Assembly (NCBI GenBank): GCA_023435225.1
Contig: JAEYRX010000032.1
Location: forward strand, 1-64,000
Length of the DNA: 64,000 nucleotides
Source: Bacillota bacterium
GTDB lineage: Bacteria; Bacillota; UBA4882; UBA8346
Direction: 5' to 3'
The notes beneath the pieces are model-generated. The model saw only the letters and a list, made by a program, of their open reading frames with translations, was not told where the DNA came from and did no database searches. Of this stretch, positions 49,976 to 58,999 are shown in pieces. The position numbers and the translations under genes were made by a program. Numbering within the stretch: the stretch's first letter is position 1; the number at the start of each line of letters is the position of its first letter.

Positions 49976-50110
49976 CGTGAGGCGAGAGGCAACAGGCAAC
50001 AGGCAACAGGCAACAAGAAACTTGGGGTTAGGAATGTACTTTGGCAACAGAGGTTAGACCTTTCTTTCCCCCCGCTACGGGGAAAGCGAGATAGGGGTCT
50101 TCACCTAAAT
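49976..50110. repeat. nifH-nifI1 gap with AGGCAAC heptamer repeats
   Basis: GGCAACAGGCAACAGGCAAC (from 49989) is a clean run of 7-nt units. CTTTCCCC and GGGGAAAG (50064-50086) form a hairpin, and GATAGGGGTCTTCACC (50090-50105) repeats the sequence seen near 157. The hairpin may stabilise nifH mRNA. Confidence 0.65.
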
Positions 50111-50147
50111 TGGAATGTAAGGGAAAAATGCGAGGAGGCAAAAAGAA

Positions 50148-50474
50148 ATGTTAATGGTTAGAGCGATTGTCCGTCCGGAAAAGTCCGATGAAGTAATGGC
50201 GGCGTTAATGGATGCCGGTTTTCCAGCTGTAACTAAAGTGGCTGTATTTGGCCGGGGAAAACAACGTGGTTTAAAAGTAGGTGAAATACATTACGATGAA
50301 CTCCCGAAAGACTTATTAATTATGGTGATTCCCGACAAGGATAAGGAGTTTGTAATTGAATCTATTATGAATAGTGCACGAACCGGTGACAAAGGGTCAT
50401 TCGGAGATGGTAAAATCTTTGTCACACCGGTTGAAGAGGTATATACCGTCAGTTCCGGCGTAAAAGAGGTCTGA
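50148..50474 (+). CDS. nifI1: Nitrogenase PII-like regulator NifI1
   Basis: This 108-residue GlnB-family protein starts MLMVRAIVRPEKSDEVMAAL and has the NifI1-type T-loop region (AVFGRGKQRGLKVGEIHYDELPK) and the B-loop TGDKGSFGDGKIFV. In archaea NifI1 and NifI2 form a complex that inhibits the MoFe protein until 2-oxoglutarate rises. GAGGAGG precedes the start. The position between nifH and nifD is diagnostic. Confidence 0.95.
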   Translation: MLMVRAIVRPEKSDEVMAALMDAGFPAVTKVAVFGRGKQRGLKVGEIHYDELPKDLLIMVIPDKDKEFVIESIMNSARTGDKGSFGDGKIFVTPVEEVYTVSSGVKEV

Positions 50475-50488
50475 AGGAGGCGATTCTG

Positions 50489-50872
50489 ATGAAAGAAATT
50501 ATGGCTGTAATTCGGATGAACATGATGAATAAAACTAAAAAAGCCTTGGCTGATGCCGGAATTTCGTCTTTTACCGCCACCGGCCGGGTGATGGGTCGCG
50601 GTAAGGGCAATGTAGACTTTAAATTGTTGGAAGGAGCCAAAGAAGGTTATGAAGAGGCTATTTCCCAATTAAGCAAAAGTCCGCGTTTAATTCCTAAAAG
50701 GCTTCTTTGGGTGATAGTTCCGGATGCTCTAGTCCAAAAAACTGTTGAGACAATAATCGAAGTCAATCAAACCGGGCAACCGGGAGACGGCAAAATATTT
50801 GTGATGCCAACCGCCGAAGCATATCGGGTCCGGACTGGTGAATCCGGTGATAAGGTTTTGGATGAAGTTTGA
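50489..50872 (+). CDS. nifI2: Nitrogenase PII-like regulator NifI2
   Basis: The 127-residue GlnB-family protein starts MKEIMAVIRMNMMNKTKKAL and has a longer T-loop (GRVMGRGKGNVDFKLLEG) and the B-loop TGQPGDGKIFVMP. It pairs with NifI1 for post-translational control by nitrogen status. GAAGGAGGC precedes the start and the gap to nifI1 is 14 bp. Confidence 0.95.
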   Translation: MKEIMAVIRMNMMNKTKKALADAGISSFTATGRVMGRGKGNVDFKLLEGAKEGYEEAISQLSKSPRLIPKRLLWVIVPDALVQKTVETIIEVNQTGQPGDGKIFVMPTAEAYRVRTGESGDKVLDEV

Positions 50873-50880
50873 ATATATAA

Positions 50881-51007
50881 AATGAAGAAAATTTTGTAAT
50901 CAAGTTTCACATCCCAAATGCCGGCTGTGAATTAACAAACCATTGTATTTTCTTCATTGTATGAATTTATGAAATATGTTGAATTCAAAAAACTTAATTC
51001 AACATAT
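50881..51007. repeat. Two hairpins in the nifI2-nifD gap (element C)
   Basis: AATGAAGAAAAT (50881-50892) pairs with ATTTTCTTCATT (50947-50958). Inside is TTCACA/TGTGAA around TCCCAAATGCCGGC, the apex related to 8540 and 36715. A second hairpin has perfect 12-bp arms ATATGTTGAATT (50974-50985) and AATTCAACATAT (50996-51007), ending just before the nifD ribosome site. Confidence 0.72.
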
Positions 51008-51026
51008 ATAGAAGGAGGTATCCTCA

Positions 51027-52652
51027 ATGTCTAAAAATATAGCGCCGGAGCTTGAAGCAACTCGTGAAGAGTTGCTAAAGAAATATCCCACTAAAGTAGC
51101 GCGGAAACGTTCCAAACAAATGGTGGTTAATGACCCGTCTCCTGAAACTATGCCGGAGATCCAAGCCAATGTGCGTACAATCCCCGGGATTATCACCCAA
51201 CGTGGCTGTACTTATGCAGGATGTAAAGGAGTGGTTCTCGGACCAACCCGGGATATTTTAAACCTTACCCATGGACCAATCGGTTGCGGTTTTTATAGCT
51301 GGTTAACCAGGCGGAATCAAACCCGACCACACGGCGATGATGATTATAATTTAATGACTTATTGTTTCTCCACCGATATGCAGGAGGATAATATCGTTTT
51401 TGGCGGTGAGAAAAAATTACGCCAGGCTATACGTGAAGCCTATGAAATCTTTAAACCAAAAGCAATAGGTATCTTTTCCACCTGTCCGGTGGGATTAATC
51501 GGCGACGATGTACACGCCGTGGCTCGGGAGATGAAAGAAGAGCTGGGAATTAACATCTTTGGGTTCAGTTGCGAAGGTTACAAGGGTGTCAGCCAATCCG
51601 CCGGTCACCATATCGCCAATAACCAATTGTTTCGGCATGTAATTGGTCTTGATGATACTCCTGGCAAATCCAAATTTAAGATTAACTTGTTAGGTGAATA
51701 CAATATCGGTGGTGACGCTTTTGAAATCGACCGGATTTTTAAAAAATGCGGCATTGATTTGGTAGCGACTTTTAGTGGTGATTCATCTTATGATAATTTT
51801 GCCAATTCACATACAGCGGATTTAAACTGCATAATGTGTCACCGTTCCATTAATTATGTAGCGGAAATGATGGAAACTAAGTATGGGATTCCCTGGATTA
51901 AAGTTAACTTTATCGGAGCCAATGCCACCGCTAAATCTTTACGGAAAATCGCTCAATATTTTGAAGACAAAGAGCTAATCAACCGCGCCGAACAGGTTAT
52001 TGCTGAAGAAATTCTGGAAGTTAATAAAGTAAAAGGCGAAATCAAAGCAAATTGTAATGGGAAAACCGCCATGTTGTTCGTTGGTGGTTCGCGAGCCCAT
52101 CATTATCAAGAGTTATTTTCGGAGATCGGCATGAAAACCGTGGCAGCCGGATATGAATTTGCCCATCGTGATGATTATGAAGGACGTCGGGTTATGCCAA
52201 CCATCAAAGTTGATGCGGATAGTCGCAATATTGAAGAACTTACGGTAGAAGCCGATCCTGACCGTTATCGTCCACGAAAAACCGAAGCAGAGGTGAAAAA
52301 ATTGGAGAAAGACGGTTTCCGCTTCAAAGATTATGATGGAATGATGGCGGAAATGACCCAGGGTACTTTGGTGATTGACGATATCAGTCATTATGAGATG
52401 GAAAAACTGATTGAAATCCATAAACCCGATGTATTTTGCGCCGGTATTAAGGAAAAGTACGTTATTCAAAAAATGGGGGTTCCATGTAAACAACTACACA
52501 GCTATGACTATCGCGGACCTTATGCCGGATTTCAGGGCGCCATCAATTTTTATAAAGATATCGACCAGATAGTTCATACGAAAATTTGGAAACACATTAA
52601 AGCTCCTTGGCAGATTAATCCAGAATTGACTGCCACATTTGAAAAAAATTGA
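51027..52652 (+). CDS. nifD: Nitrogenase MoFe protein alpha subunit
   Basis: This 541-residue subunit has P-cluster Cys in RGCTYAGCKG, GPIGCGFYS and STCPVGLIGDD, the FeMo-cofactor Cys in IMCHRSINY, the His in QLHSYDYRGPY, and the cavity His in SAGHHIANN. A ~50-residue charged insertion around residues 390-445 (EADPDRYRPRKTEAEVKKL) is typical of the clostridial form. No vnfG or anfG gene is present, so a molybdenum enzyme is expected. GAAGGAGG precedes the ATG. The gap before it holds two hairpins. Confidence 0.97.
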   Translation: MSKNIAPELEATREELLKKYPTKVARKRSKQMVVNDPSPETMPEIQANVRTIPGIITQRGCTYAGCKGVVLGPTRDILNLTHGPIGCGFYSWLTRRNQTRPHGDDDYNLMTYCFSTDMQEDNIVFGGEKKLRQAIREAYEIFKPKAIGIFSTCPVGLIGDDVHAVAREMKEELGINIFGFSCEGYKGVSQSAGHHIANNQLFRHVIGLDDTPGKSKFKINLLGEYNIGGDAFEIDRIFKKCGIDLVATFSGDSSYDNFANSHTADLNCIMCHRSINYVAEMMETKYGIPWIKVNFIGANATAKSLRKIAQYFEDKELINRAEQVIAEEILEVNKVKGEIKANCNGKTAMLFVGGSRAHHYQELFSEIGMKTVAAGYEFAHRDDYEGRRVMPTIKVDADSRNIEELTVEADPDRYRPRKTEAEVKKLEKDGFRFKDYDGMMAEMTQGTLVIDDISHYEMEKLIEIHKPDVFCAGIKEKYVIQKMGVPCKQLHSYDYRGPYAGFQGAINFYKDIDQIVHTKIWKHIKAPWQINPELTATFEKN

Positions 52653-52671
52653 CATAAAGGGGGTAACACCG

Positions 52672-54045
52672 ATGCTATTGCGTCATACACCGAAGAAAAT
52701 AAAAGAACGTGAAGCTCTAACCATTAATCCGGCCAAAACATGCCAACCGGTTGGCGCTATGTATGCAGCTCTTGGTATTCATAATTGTTTGCCGCATAGT
52801 CATGGTTCACAAGGGTGCTGCGCTTATCACCGGAGCGCTTTGACCCGTCACTACAAAGAACCGGTTATGGCTTCCACCAGTTCATTTACTGAGGGAGCCT
52901 CGGTTTTTGGCGGCCAAGCCAATTTGCTGGAATCAATTAATAATGTTTTTTCAATTTATAACCCGGACATCATTGCGATTCACACTACTTGTTTAAGCGA
53001 AGTTATTGGTGACGATATTGCCCAGATAATTTCCAAAGCCAAGGAAGAGGGTAAAATTCCCGAAGGTAAATATGTTATTCATTGCAATACTCCAAGTTTC
53101 GTCGGTTCGCATGTGACTGGTTTCTCCAATATGGTTAAGGGTATGGTTACTTATTTTTCCGAATCTACCGGGACCAAGAAGAAACAGGTCAATATTATAC
53201 CCGGTTGGGTTGAGCCGTCAGATATGCGGGAGATTAAACGCTTAGTAGCTGAAATGGGAATAAAGAGCATCCTTTTTCCTGATACCTCCGACGTACTTGA
53301 CGCTCCACTCACCGGTAAGCATCAGTTTTATCCCAGAGGCGGGGTTACAGTTGACCAATTGAAGTCTACCGGTGATAGCCTTGGCGCCATTGCCTTAGGA
53401 GCGTTTGCTTCTTTAGCGGCGGCAGAAGCTTTAGATGCCAAATGTAAAGTTAAATATGAATCATTGGAGATTCCTTACGGATTATTGGCTACTGATCGTT
53501 TCATCGACGCCTTACGCAAGATGACCGGGGTAGATGTTCCTGACTCAATCAATCTGGAACGAGGCCGTTTGATGGATGCCATCAGCGATATGCAGAATTA
53601 TTTCTATGGCAAACGAGTCGCTTTATTCGGAGATCCTGATCAGCTCATTGGTTTAAGCGAATTTTTAGTAAGTCTAAATATGCGTCCTGTCTATGTAATA
53701 ACCGGAACTCCCGGCAAATTGTTTGAAGAAAAAATGGCTGCCATCTTAAAAGAAATTCCGGAAGCGAAATTCAAACAAGCCGCCGATGTATTTTTGTTAC
53801 ACCAATGGATTAAGAACGAACCGGTGGATCTGTTGATCGGCAATACTTACGGCAAGTATATTGCCAGAGATGAAGACATTCCCTTTATCCGTTTCGGATT
53901 CCCGATTTTAGACCGGATTGGACATTCCTACTTCCCGAATGTCGGTTATACCGGCGCTTTAAGATTTGTAGAAAAAATTCTTGACGCTCTTATGGATCGT
54001 CAAGACCGGGATAGTAAGGAAGAATGTTTTGAATTAGTAATGTAA
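52672..54045 (+). CDS. nifK: Nitrogenase MoFe protein beta subunit
   Basis: The 457-residue subunit has P-cluster Cys in KTCQPVGAMYAALG, GSQGCCAYHR and HTTCLSEVIGDD, and a Ser-containing SFVGSHVTGF block. It lacks the long N-terminal extension of proteobacterial NifK, as is usual in clostridia. ATG 52672 has AAAGGGGGT upstream; an in-frame TTG within nifD has none. Forms the alpha2-beta2 MoFe protein with NifD. Confidence 0.97.
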   Translation: MLLRHTPKKIKEREALTINPAKTCQPVGAMYAALGIHNCLPHSHGSQGCCAYHRSALTRHYKEPVMASTSSFTEGASVFGGQANLLESINNVFSIYNPDIIAIHTTCLSEVIGDDIAQIISKAKEEGKIPEGKYVIHCNTPSFVGSHVTGFSNMVKGMVTYFSESTGTKKKQVNIIPGWVEPSDMREIKRLVAEMGIKSILFPDTSDVLDAPLTGKHQFYPRGGVTVDQLKSTGDSLGAIALGAFASLAAAEALDAKCKVKYESLEIPYGLLATDRFIDALRKMTGVDVPDSINLERGRLMDAISDMQNYFYGKRVALFGDPDQLIGLSEFLVSLNMRPVYVITGTPGKLFEEKMAAILKEIPEAKFKQAADVFLLHQWIKNEPVDLLIGNTYGKYIARDEDIPFIRFGFPILDRIGHSYFPNVGYTGALRFVEKILDALMDRQDRDSKEECFELVM

Positions 54046-54090
54046 TTTTAATTTAATAAAAACACAAATAAAAGAGTCGAGGTGAGTGCG

Positions 54091-55488
54091 GTGAAGATAC
54101 TCGAAGAAAGAAAAAATCAAGTTTTTCGTAACGGTGAAACTCAATTTCAAATTGAATGCGAGAAGCAAAGTGTAGCCGGATCAGTAAGCCAAAGAGCTTG
54201 TGTTTTTTGCGGTTCCCGGGTGGTACTTTATCCAATCGCCGATGCGATTCATCTGGTTCACGGTCCCGCCGGGTGCGCGGCATATACGTGGGATATCCGA
54301 GGTTCACTTTCTTCAGGTCCGGAGCTGCATCGCCTCAGTTTCTCAACTGATTTACGAGAATCGGACGTTATCCATGGGGGCGAACCAAAGCTTTATAAAG
54401 CGTTAACCGAATTGATCGACGGTTATCATCCCGAAGCCGCTTTTGTTTACGCCACTTGCATCGTAGGAGTTATCGGTGACGATGTCGATGCAGTTTGTAA
54501 AAGAGTTGGCGCTGAAAAGGGGATACCGGTAATTCCGGTTCATTCAGAAGGGTTTAAGGGCACCAAAAAGGATGGATATAAGGCTGCTTGTTCGGCTTTA
54601 ATGCAATTAATCGGCAAAGGCTCGACTGAAGGTATCTCCAAATATAGTGTAAATATATTAGGTGATTTTAATTTAGCCGGTGAAATTTGGATTGTTAAGG
54701 AATATTTCCGGAAGATGGGCGTGGAAGTCGTTACCGGTATCACTGGCGACGGCAGGGTTAAAGAGAACGAACGGGCTCACGGCGCAGCTCTTAATCTGGT
54801 CCAATGTTCCGGATCAACAAAATATCTGGCCCAATTGTTAAAAGAAAAATACGGTACACCTTTCGTCCAAGTTTCTTATTTCGGTATTGAGGATATGGCC
54901 GAATCTTTGTACAGTGTGGCCCGCTTCTTTAATGACCCGGAAATAATGAAGCGGACCCAAGAATTGGTCCGAGACGAGATTAATGCCATTTATCCACAGA
55001 TTTTAGAATATCGAGAAGCGCTTGCCGAAAAAAAAGCCGCCATTTATGTGGGTGGAGCTTTCAAAGCTTTCTCGTTAGTAAAAGCATTACGGTTATTAGG
55101 AATGAAAGTCGAAGTAGTCGGCTCCCAGACAGGGAATAAGAATGATTATAACACTTTAAAAGATCTTTGTGATGAAGGTACTATTATCGTGGATGATTCT
55201 AATCCATTGGAATTATCAAGTTTCTTGGATGAAAAAGATGTTGATCTTTTTATCGGCGGAGTTAAGGAACGACCAATCGCTTATAAATTAGGTATGGGTT
55301 TTTGCGATCATAACCATGAACGGAAAATTGCCTTAGCTGGTTTTATCGGTATGCTTAACTTTGCCAAAGAAGTTTATGAGTCGGTAATGAGTCCGGTCTG
55401 GCAATTTGCTCCGCGCCGGGAAACTAAATTAACTGATGGAGGTGCCTTTGATGAACTCACCGGAAGCTGCCCGGGCAGCCGCAATTAA
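54091..55488 (+). CDS. nifE: FeMo-cofactor scaffold subunit NifE
   Basis: This 465-residue NifD paralogue has Cys in RACVFCGSRV, HGPAGCAAYTW and ATCIVGVIGDD. The His and Cys that hold FeMoco in NifD are replaced by its own set (NLVQCSGSTKYLA). With NifN it forms the scaffold on which the cofactor precursor from NifB matures. A GTG at 54091 is preferred (GAGGTGAG upstream); a GTG nine bases earlier overlaps that site. The gene overlaps nifN by 38 bp. Confidence 0.94.
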   Translation: MKILEERKNQVFRNGETQFQIECEKQSVAGSVSQRACVFCGSRVVLYPIADAIHLVHGPAGCAAYTWDIRGSLSSGPELHRLSFSTDLRESDVIHGGEPKLYKALTELIDGYHPEAAFVYATCIVGVIGDDVDAVCKRVGAEKGIPVIPVHSEGFKGTKKDGYKAACSALMQLIGKGSTEGISKYSVNILGDFNLAGEIWIVKEYFRKMGVEVVTGITGDGRVKENERAHGAALNLVQCSGSTKYLAQLLKEKYGTPFVQVSYFGIEDMAESLYSVARFFNDPEIMKRTQELVRDEINAIYPQILEYREALAEKKAAIYVGGAFKAFSLVKALRLLGMKVEVVGSQTGNKNDYNTLKDLCDEGTIIVDDSNPLELSSFLDEKDVDLFIGGVKERPIAYKLGMGFCDHNHERKIALAGFIGMLNFAKEVYESVMSPVWQFAPRRETKLTDGGAFDELTGSCPGSRN

Positions 55489-56806
55489 TGCCTGTAAACT
55501 TTGTAATCCCTTAGGCGCATCTTTGGTTTTCCGCGGTATCGAAGGCGCTGTTCCTTTATTACATGGCTCTCAAGGTTGCGCCACCTACATCAGGAGATAT
55601 ATTATAAGCCATTTTAAAGAACCGATTGACATTGCCTCTTCTAATTTCAGTGAGACCAGTACCATCTTTGGCGGCGGTCAAAATTTGAAAAAAGCTATCA
55701 AAAATGTAGCCGCCCAGTATAAACCGAGCTTAATTGGGATTGCTACCACTTGTTTGAGTGAAACCATCGGTGATGACGTGCAAATGATCCTTCATGAGTT
55801 TAAAGAAGAAGATACCTCACAAGATAAACCGGTTATTGTATCGGTTTCTACGCCAAGTTATCAAGGTTCCCATATTGATGGTTTTCATGATACTGTCCGG
55901 GCGGTAATCGCCCAAATGGCAACCGGCGGACCAAAAACAAAAATGGTGGCGTTTTTCCCCGGAATGGTTTCTACGGCGGATTTAAGATTGATAAAAGAGA
56001 TCTTTGCTGACTTTGAACTTGAATTATTATTATTGCCGGATTATTCGGAGACAATGGATGGTGTTATCTGGGATTCATATAGCAAAATTTCTCCCGGTGG
56101 AGCTCCTATTGCTAAAATACAAGCTGCAGGTCGAGCGAAAGCTGCGATTCAACTAGGACGGACCATTAGCGATTATCAAAATTCAGCCCTATATTTGAAA
56201 GAGAAGTTTGCGGTCGAATGTTTTCATCTGGGGTTGCCGTTAGGAATTAAAGAGACTGATCTTTTTATGGAGAAACTTTCCAGGATCTCCGGTAAGGAAA
56301 TTCCCTTAAAATACCGGCAAGAACGGGGCAGATTGGTTGATTCATACGTGGACGCCCATAAGTATTTGTTCGGCAAGAAAGCGGTTCTCTACGGCGAACC
56401 TGATTTGGTATTAGGAATGGCGGCTTTTTTAGCTGAAACCGGAGTTATCCCAGTTATTTGTGCTACCGGAACGGAAACTGGAAAGCTGGAAAGCGAATTA
56501 AAGGGACTTTTACCCACATTTAAATCGCAAATGACGATTGTCGAAGGAATTGATTTTACGGAAATTGGTTCGATGGTTGAAAGAGAAAAACCGGATTTTT
56601 TAATAGGAAACAGTAAAGGGTATTCGTTAGCGCGAAAATTAGATATTCCTTTAATTCGTGTAGGGTTTCCCATACATGACAGAATTGGAGGGACCCGAAT
56701 TTTACATCTTGGTTATAGAGGCGCCCAACAACTCTTTGACCGTATCGTCAACATCTTAATTGAGGAAAAACAAGAGAATTCTCCGGTAGGATACAGTTAT
56801 ATGTAG
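55451..56806 (+). CDS. nifN: FeMo-cofactor scaffold subunit NifN
   Basis: This 451-residue NifK paralogue has CKLCNPLGASLVFRG, GSQGCATYIRRY and TTCLSETIGDD. The start codon lies inside nifE with GGAGGTG 7-8 nt upstream, giving translational coupling. Its role is that of NifE partner in cofactor assembly. The nifB gene follows after 13 bp. Confidence 0.94.
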   Translation: MNSPEAARAAAINACKLCNPLGASLVFRGIEGAVPLLHGSQGCATYIRRYIISHFKEPIDIASSNFSETSTIFGGGQNLKKAIKNVAAQYKPSLIGIATTCLSETIGDDVQMILHEFKEEDTSQDKPVIVSVSTPSYQGSHIDGFHDTVRAVIAQMATGGPKTKMVAFFPGMVSTADLRLIKEIFADFELELLLLPDYSETMDGVIWDSYSKISPGGAPIAKIQAAGRAKAAIQLGRTISDYQNSALYLKEKFAVECFHLGLPLGIKETDLFMEKLSRISGKEIPLKYRQERGRLVDSYVDAHKYLFGKKAVLYGEPDLVLGMAAFLAETGVIPVICATGTETGKLESELKGLLPTFKSQMTIVEGIDFTEIGSMVEREKPDFLIGNSKGYSLARKLDIPLIRVGFPIHDRIGGTRILHLGYRGAQQLFDRIVNILIEEKQENSPVGYSYM

Positions 56807-56819
56807 GAGGTTGATTACA

Positions 56820-58061
56820 ATGACTCAAAACCGTTTAAACCATCCGTGTTTTAACGATCAAGTCCGCCATTTATATGGTCGGATACATTTACCGGTAGCG
56901 CCCAGGTGTAATATACAGTGCAATTTTTGTAACCGGAAATATGACTGCATGAATGAAAGTAGGCCGGGTGTAACCGGGAAAGTACTTACTCCGGTTCAGG
57001 CCATTTATTACCTGGAGAAAGCTTTGGCAAAAGAACCCAACTTAAAAGTTGCCGGAATTGCCGGGCCTGGTGATCCTTTTGCCAATCCGGACGAGACTAT
57101 GGAAACAATTTCTCGGGTTAGGCAGTTGTTTCCCGATTTATTGCTATGTGTGGCTACCAACGGATTAAATATTGCACCATATATAGGCCAACTGGCCAGA
57201 GCTCAACTTAGTCATGTTACCATCACCATTAACGCAATTGATCCGGAGATTGGCAGCCGGATATATGCCTGGGTACGTGATGGTAAAGTTGTTTATCGCG
57301 GATTGGAGGCGGCTCAATTATTATTGGAAAGGCAGCTGGAGGCGGTCAGGGAGTTAAAAGACCGGGGTATAACAGTGAAGGTCAACTCAATAATAGTTCC
57401 GGGAATTAATGACCGGCATATTGAGGCAGTGGCCAAAAAAGTAGGTGAATTGGGGACCGATATTATGAATTGTGTTCCGCTTTATCCGGTAAAGGAAACG
57501 GCTTTTGAGAATATTGAAGCCCCTTCAACAGTAATGGTATCTCTGGTTCGCAATGAAGCAGGCAGATATCTGACTCAAATGGAACATTGTACCAGGTGCC
57601 GGGCTGATGCCGCTGGTTTACTGGGTGCGCCTTTACATAAAGAATTAGCGGCCGTTATGAATGAAGCCGTTGATCAAGATAATCTCAACCGGCCTTACGT
57701 AGCAGTTGCCAGTTTGGAAGGTTTATTAATCAATCAACATTTAGGTGAGGCTTCCCAATTACTGATTTATGGCCGGACCAAAACCGGATTTGAATTGATT
57801 GAAACCAGAAAAACACCGGAATCAGGTGGAGGTAAGGAACGCTGGTTGGAACTAGCCGGGATTCTTTCGGATTGCAGAGCCGTTTTAGTAAGCGGAGCCG
57901 GTGAATCACCAAAATCCGTTTTAAAAGATAGTGGTTTAAAAATAATCGAAGCCGAAGGCATAATAGATGAAGCTTTAATGAACATATACAGCGGCCGTGA
58001 AATACGTAATTATAAAGCAAGTCGTTCATGCTGTTCGGGTACTGGAGTAGGATGCGGGTGA
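56820..58061 (+). CDS. nifB: FeMo-cofactor precursor synthase NifB with NifX-like domain
   Basis: The 413-residue enzyme has the radical SAM motif CNIQCNFCNRKYDC, GIAGPGDPFANP, and extra cluster Cys in EHCTRCRADA. The C-terminal ~110 residues are a NifX/NafY-like domain (VAVASLEGLLINQHLG), a common fusion. It makes NifB-co, the [8Fe-9S-C] core. ATG 56820 is used; the TTG nine bases earlier is too close to TAGGAGG. A Cys-rich tail SCCSGTGVGCG is unusual. Confidence 0.95.
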   Translation: MTQNRLNHPCFNDQVRHLYGRIHLPVAPRCNIQCNFCNRKYDCMNESRPGVTGKVLTPVQAIYYLEKALAKEPNLKVAGIAGPGDPFANPDETMETISRVRQLFPDLLLCVATNGLNIAPYIGQLARAQLSHVTITINAIDPEIGSRIYAWVRDGKVVYRGLEAAQLLLERQLEAVRELKDRGITVKVNSIIVPGINDRHIEAVAKKVGELGTDIMNCVPLYPVKETAFENIEAPSTVMVSLVRNEAGRYLTQMEHCTRCRADAAGLLGAPLHKELAAVMNEAVDQDNLNRPYVAVASLEGLLINQHLGEASQLLIYGRTKTGFELIETRKTPESGGGKERWLELAGILSDCRAVLVSGAGESPKSVLKDSGLKIIEAEGIIDEALMNIYSGREIRNYKASRSCCSGTGVGCG

Positions 58062-58195
58062 AGTTAATTGACCATTGACAATGAACAATTGAAAATTAAG
58101 AACCAAAATGATAAACTTTGTTGCCTGTTGCCTGTTTCTTCAAAACTATCAACTATAAACTATTAACTCTAAACTAAACAAAGGAGGTTATTACT
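58062..58195. repeat. nifB-ferredoxin gap with heptamer repeats
   Basis: TTGTTGCCTGTTGCCTGTTT (58120) is the complement of the AGGCAAC units behind nifH. AACTATCAACTATAAACTAT and further CTAAA units follow with 7-nt steps to 58177. Confidence 0.65.
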
Positions 58196-58501
58196 ATGAG
58201 AAAGCCAAAACATCATATTTTAGTATGTTCCAGTTCCAAATTTAACGGAGAGCCAAAAGGGATGTGCCGTAATAAAAATGCAGTCGATTTGATTCAATAT
58301 TTGGAAAACGAATTGATGGACCGCGGGATGGATGAAGTATTGGTTACCAATACTGGTTGTTTGAAGCTATGTGACCGCGGCCCGGTAATGATAGTCTACC
58401 CTGAAGCTTTTTGGTATGGAAATATAAACGAAAGTGCTATTGATGAAATATTGGATGCTCTGGAAGAAGGAGAAGCGGCGGAGCAGTACCTTTTGTCCTA
58501 A
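58196..58501 (+). CDS. Thioredoxin-like [2Fe-2S] ferredoxin
   Basis: This 101-residue protein has the thioredoxin-like ferredoxin pattern: HHILVCSSSKFNG near the start, CRNKNAVD, and VTNTGCLKLCDRGPVMIVYPE. The spaced Cys C11, C24, C55 and C59 fit [2Fe-2S] ligands. Such a gene is often the last in clostridial nif clusters and may donate electrons in cofactor assembly or catalysis. The AAGGAGGTT site is strong. Confidence 0.9.
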   Translation: MRKPKHHILVCSSSKFNGEPKGMCRNKNAVDLIQYLENELMDRGMDEVLVTNTGCLKLCDRGPVMIVYPEAFWYGNINESAIDEILDALEEGEAAEQYLLS

Positions 58502-58589
58502 GCTATTGGTAACCATTTTTTGCTTCTTTTTGTATTACTATCACACTTGACAAAAAAGGACTATTAATGGTACAATAATTTTCGCTGAT

Positions 58590-58666
58590 GGGGGAGTAGC
58601 TCAGTTGGTTAGAGCGCTACGTTGACATCGTAGAGGTCATTGGTTCGATCCCAACCTTCCCCACCA
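58590..58666 (+). tRNA. tRNA-Val (GAC)
   Basis: Acceptor stem GGGGGAG/CTTCCCC (one G-U pair), D-arm, anticodon stem CTACG/CGTAG with loop TTGACAT, and T-arm GGTTCGATCC fold as a complete tRNA with encoded CCA. The anticodon GAC is at 58624-58626. One pair at the outer end of the T stem is mismatched (A-C). Confidence 0.93.
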
Positions 58667-58682
58667 TTAATTCTAATAAGTT

Positions 58683-58717
58683 AAAGACAAGCAATTAATA
58701 AGGCTTGTCTTTTTATT
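58683..58717 (+). terminator. Terminator after tRNA-Val
   Basis: AAAGACAAGC (58683-58692) pairs with GCTTGTCTTT (58703-58712), then T-rich sequence. Confidence 0.85.
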
Positions 58718-58744
58718 TTGAATTATCGCTATTTTGGACTGCTC

Positions 58745-58885
58745 AATTTCGGATTGCGAATTTCCAATTTCGGATTTTAAAATCAAAGATATTCCAGGGA
58801 ATTTTAAACTTGGGTAAAATTCTTGTTGTTTTAAAATCGGCAATCCGAAATCATCTTAAATCGCATTCTTAAATCAGAAATTTTT
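58745..58885. repeat. Inverted repeat cluster with TTTCGGATTGC units
   Basis: CAATTTCGGATTGCGAATTT (58744) and CCAATTTCGGATTTTAAAAT are mirrored by TTTTAAAATCGGCAATCCGA (58828) and CATCTTAAATCGCATTC. It has no coding content. Confidence 0.55.
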
Positions 58886-58999
58886 ATAATTTTTTTCTTG
58901 CCTGTTATTCTGGAAAGATGCAGAGTTTGTTCCTTTGTTCTACAGTATACTAACAAAAGCGCTCACATATAATAGTGCTAAGAACGGAGGGGTGTCGAG

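Noticed and set aside
49989..50022. CRISPR array suggested by regular AGGCAAC repeats
   Set aside because: The units are contiguous heptamers without spacers, and no cas gene is present in the window.
49150..56806. Alternative (V or Fe-only) nitrogenase
   Set aside because: No vnfG/anfG gene lies between the D and K genes, and nifE, nifN and nifB accompany a standard nifD/nifK pair.
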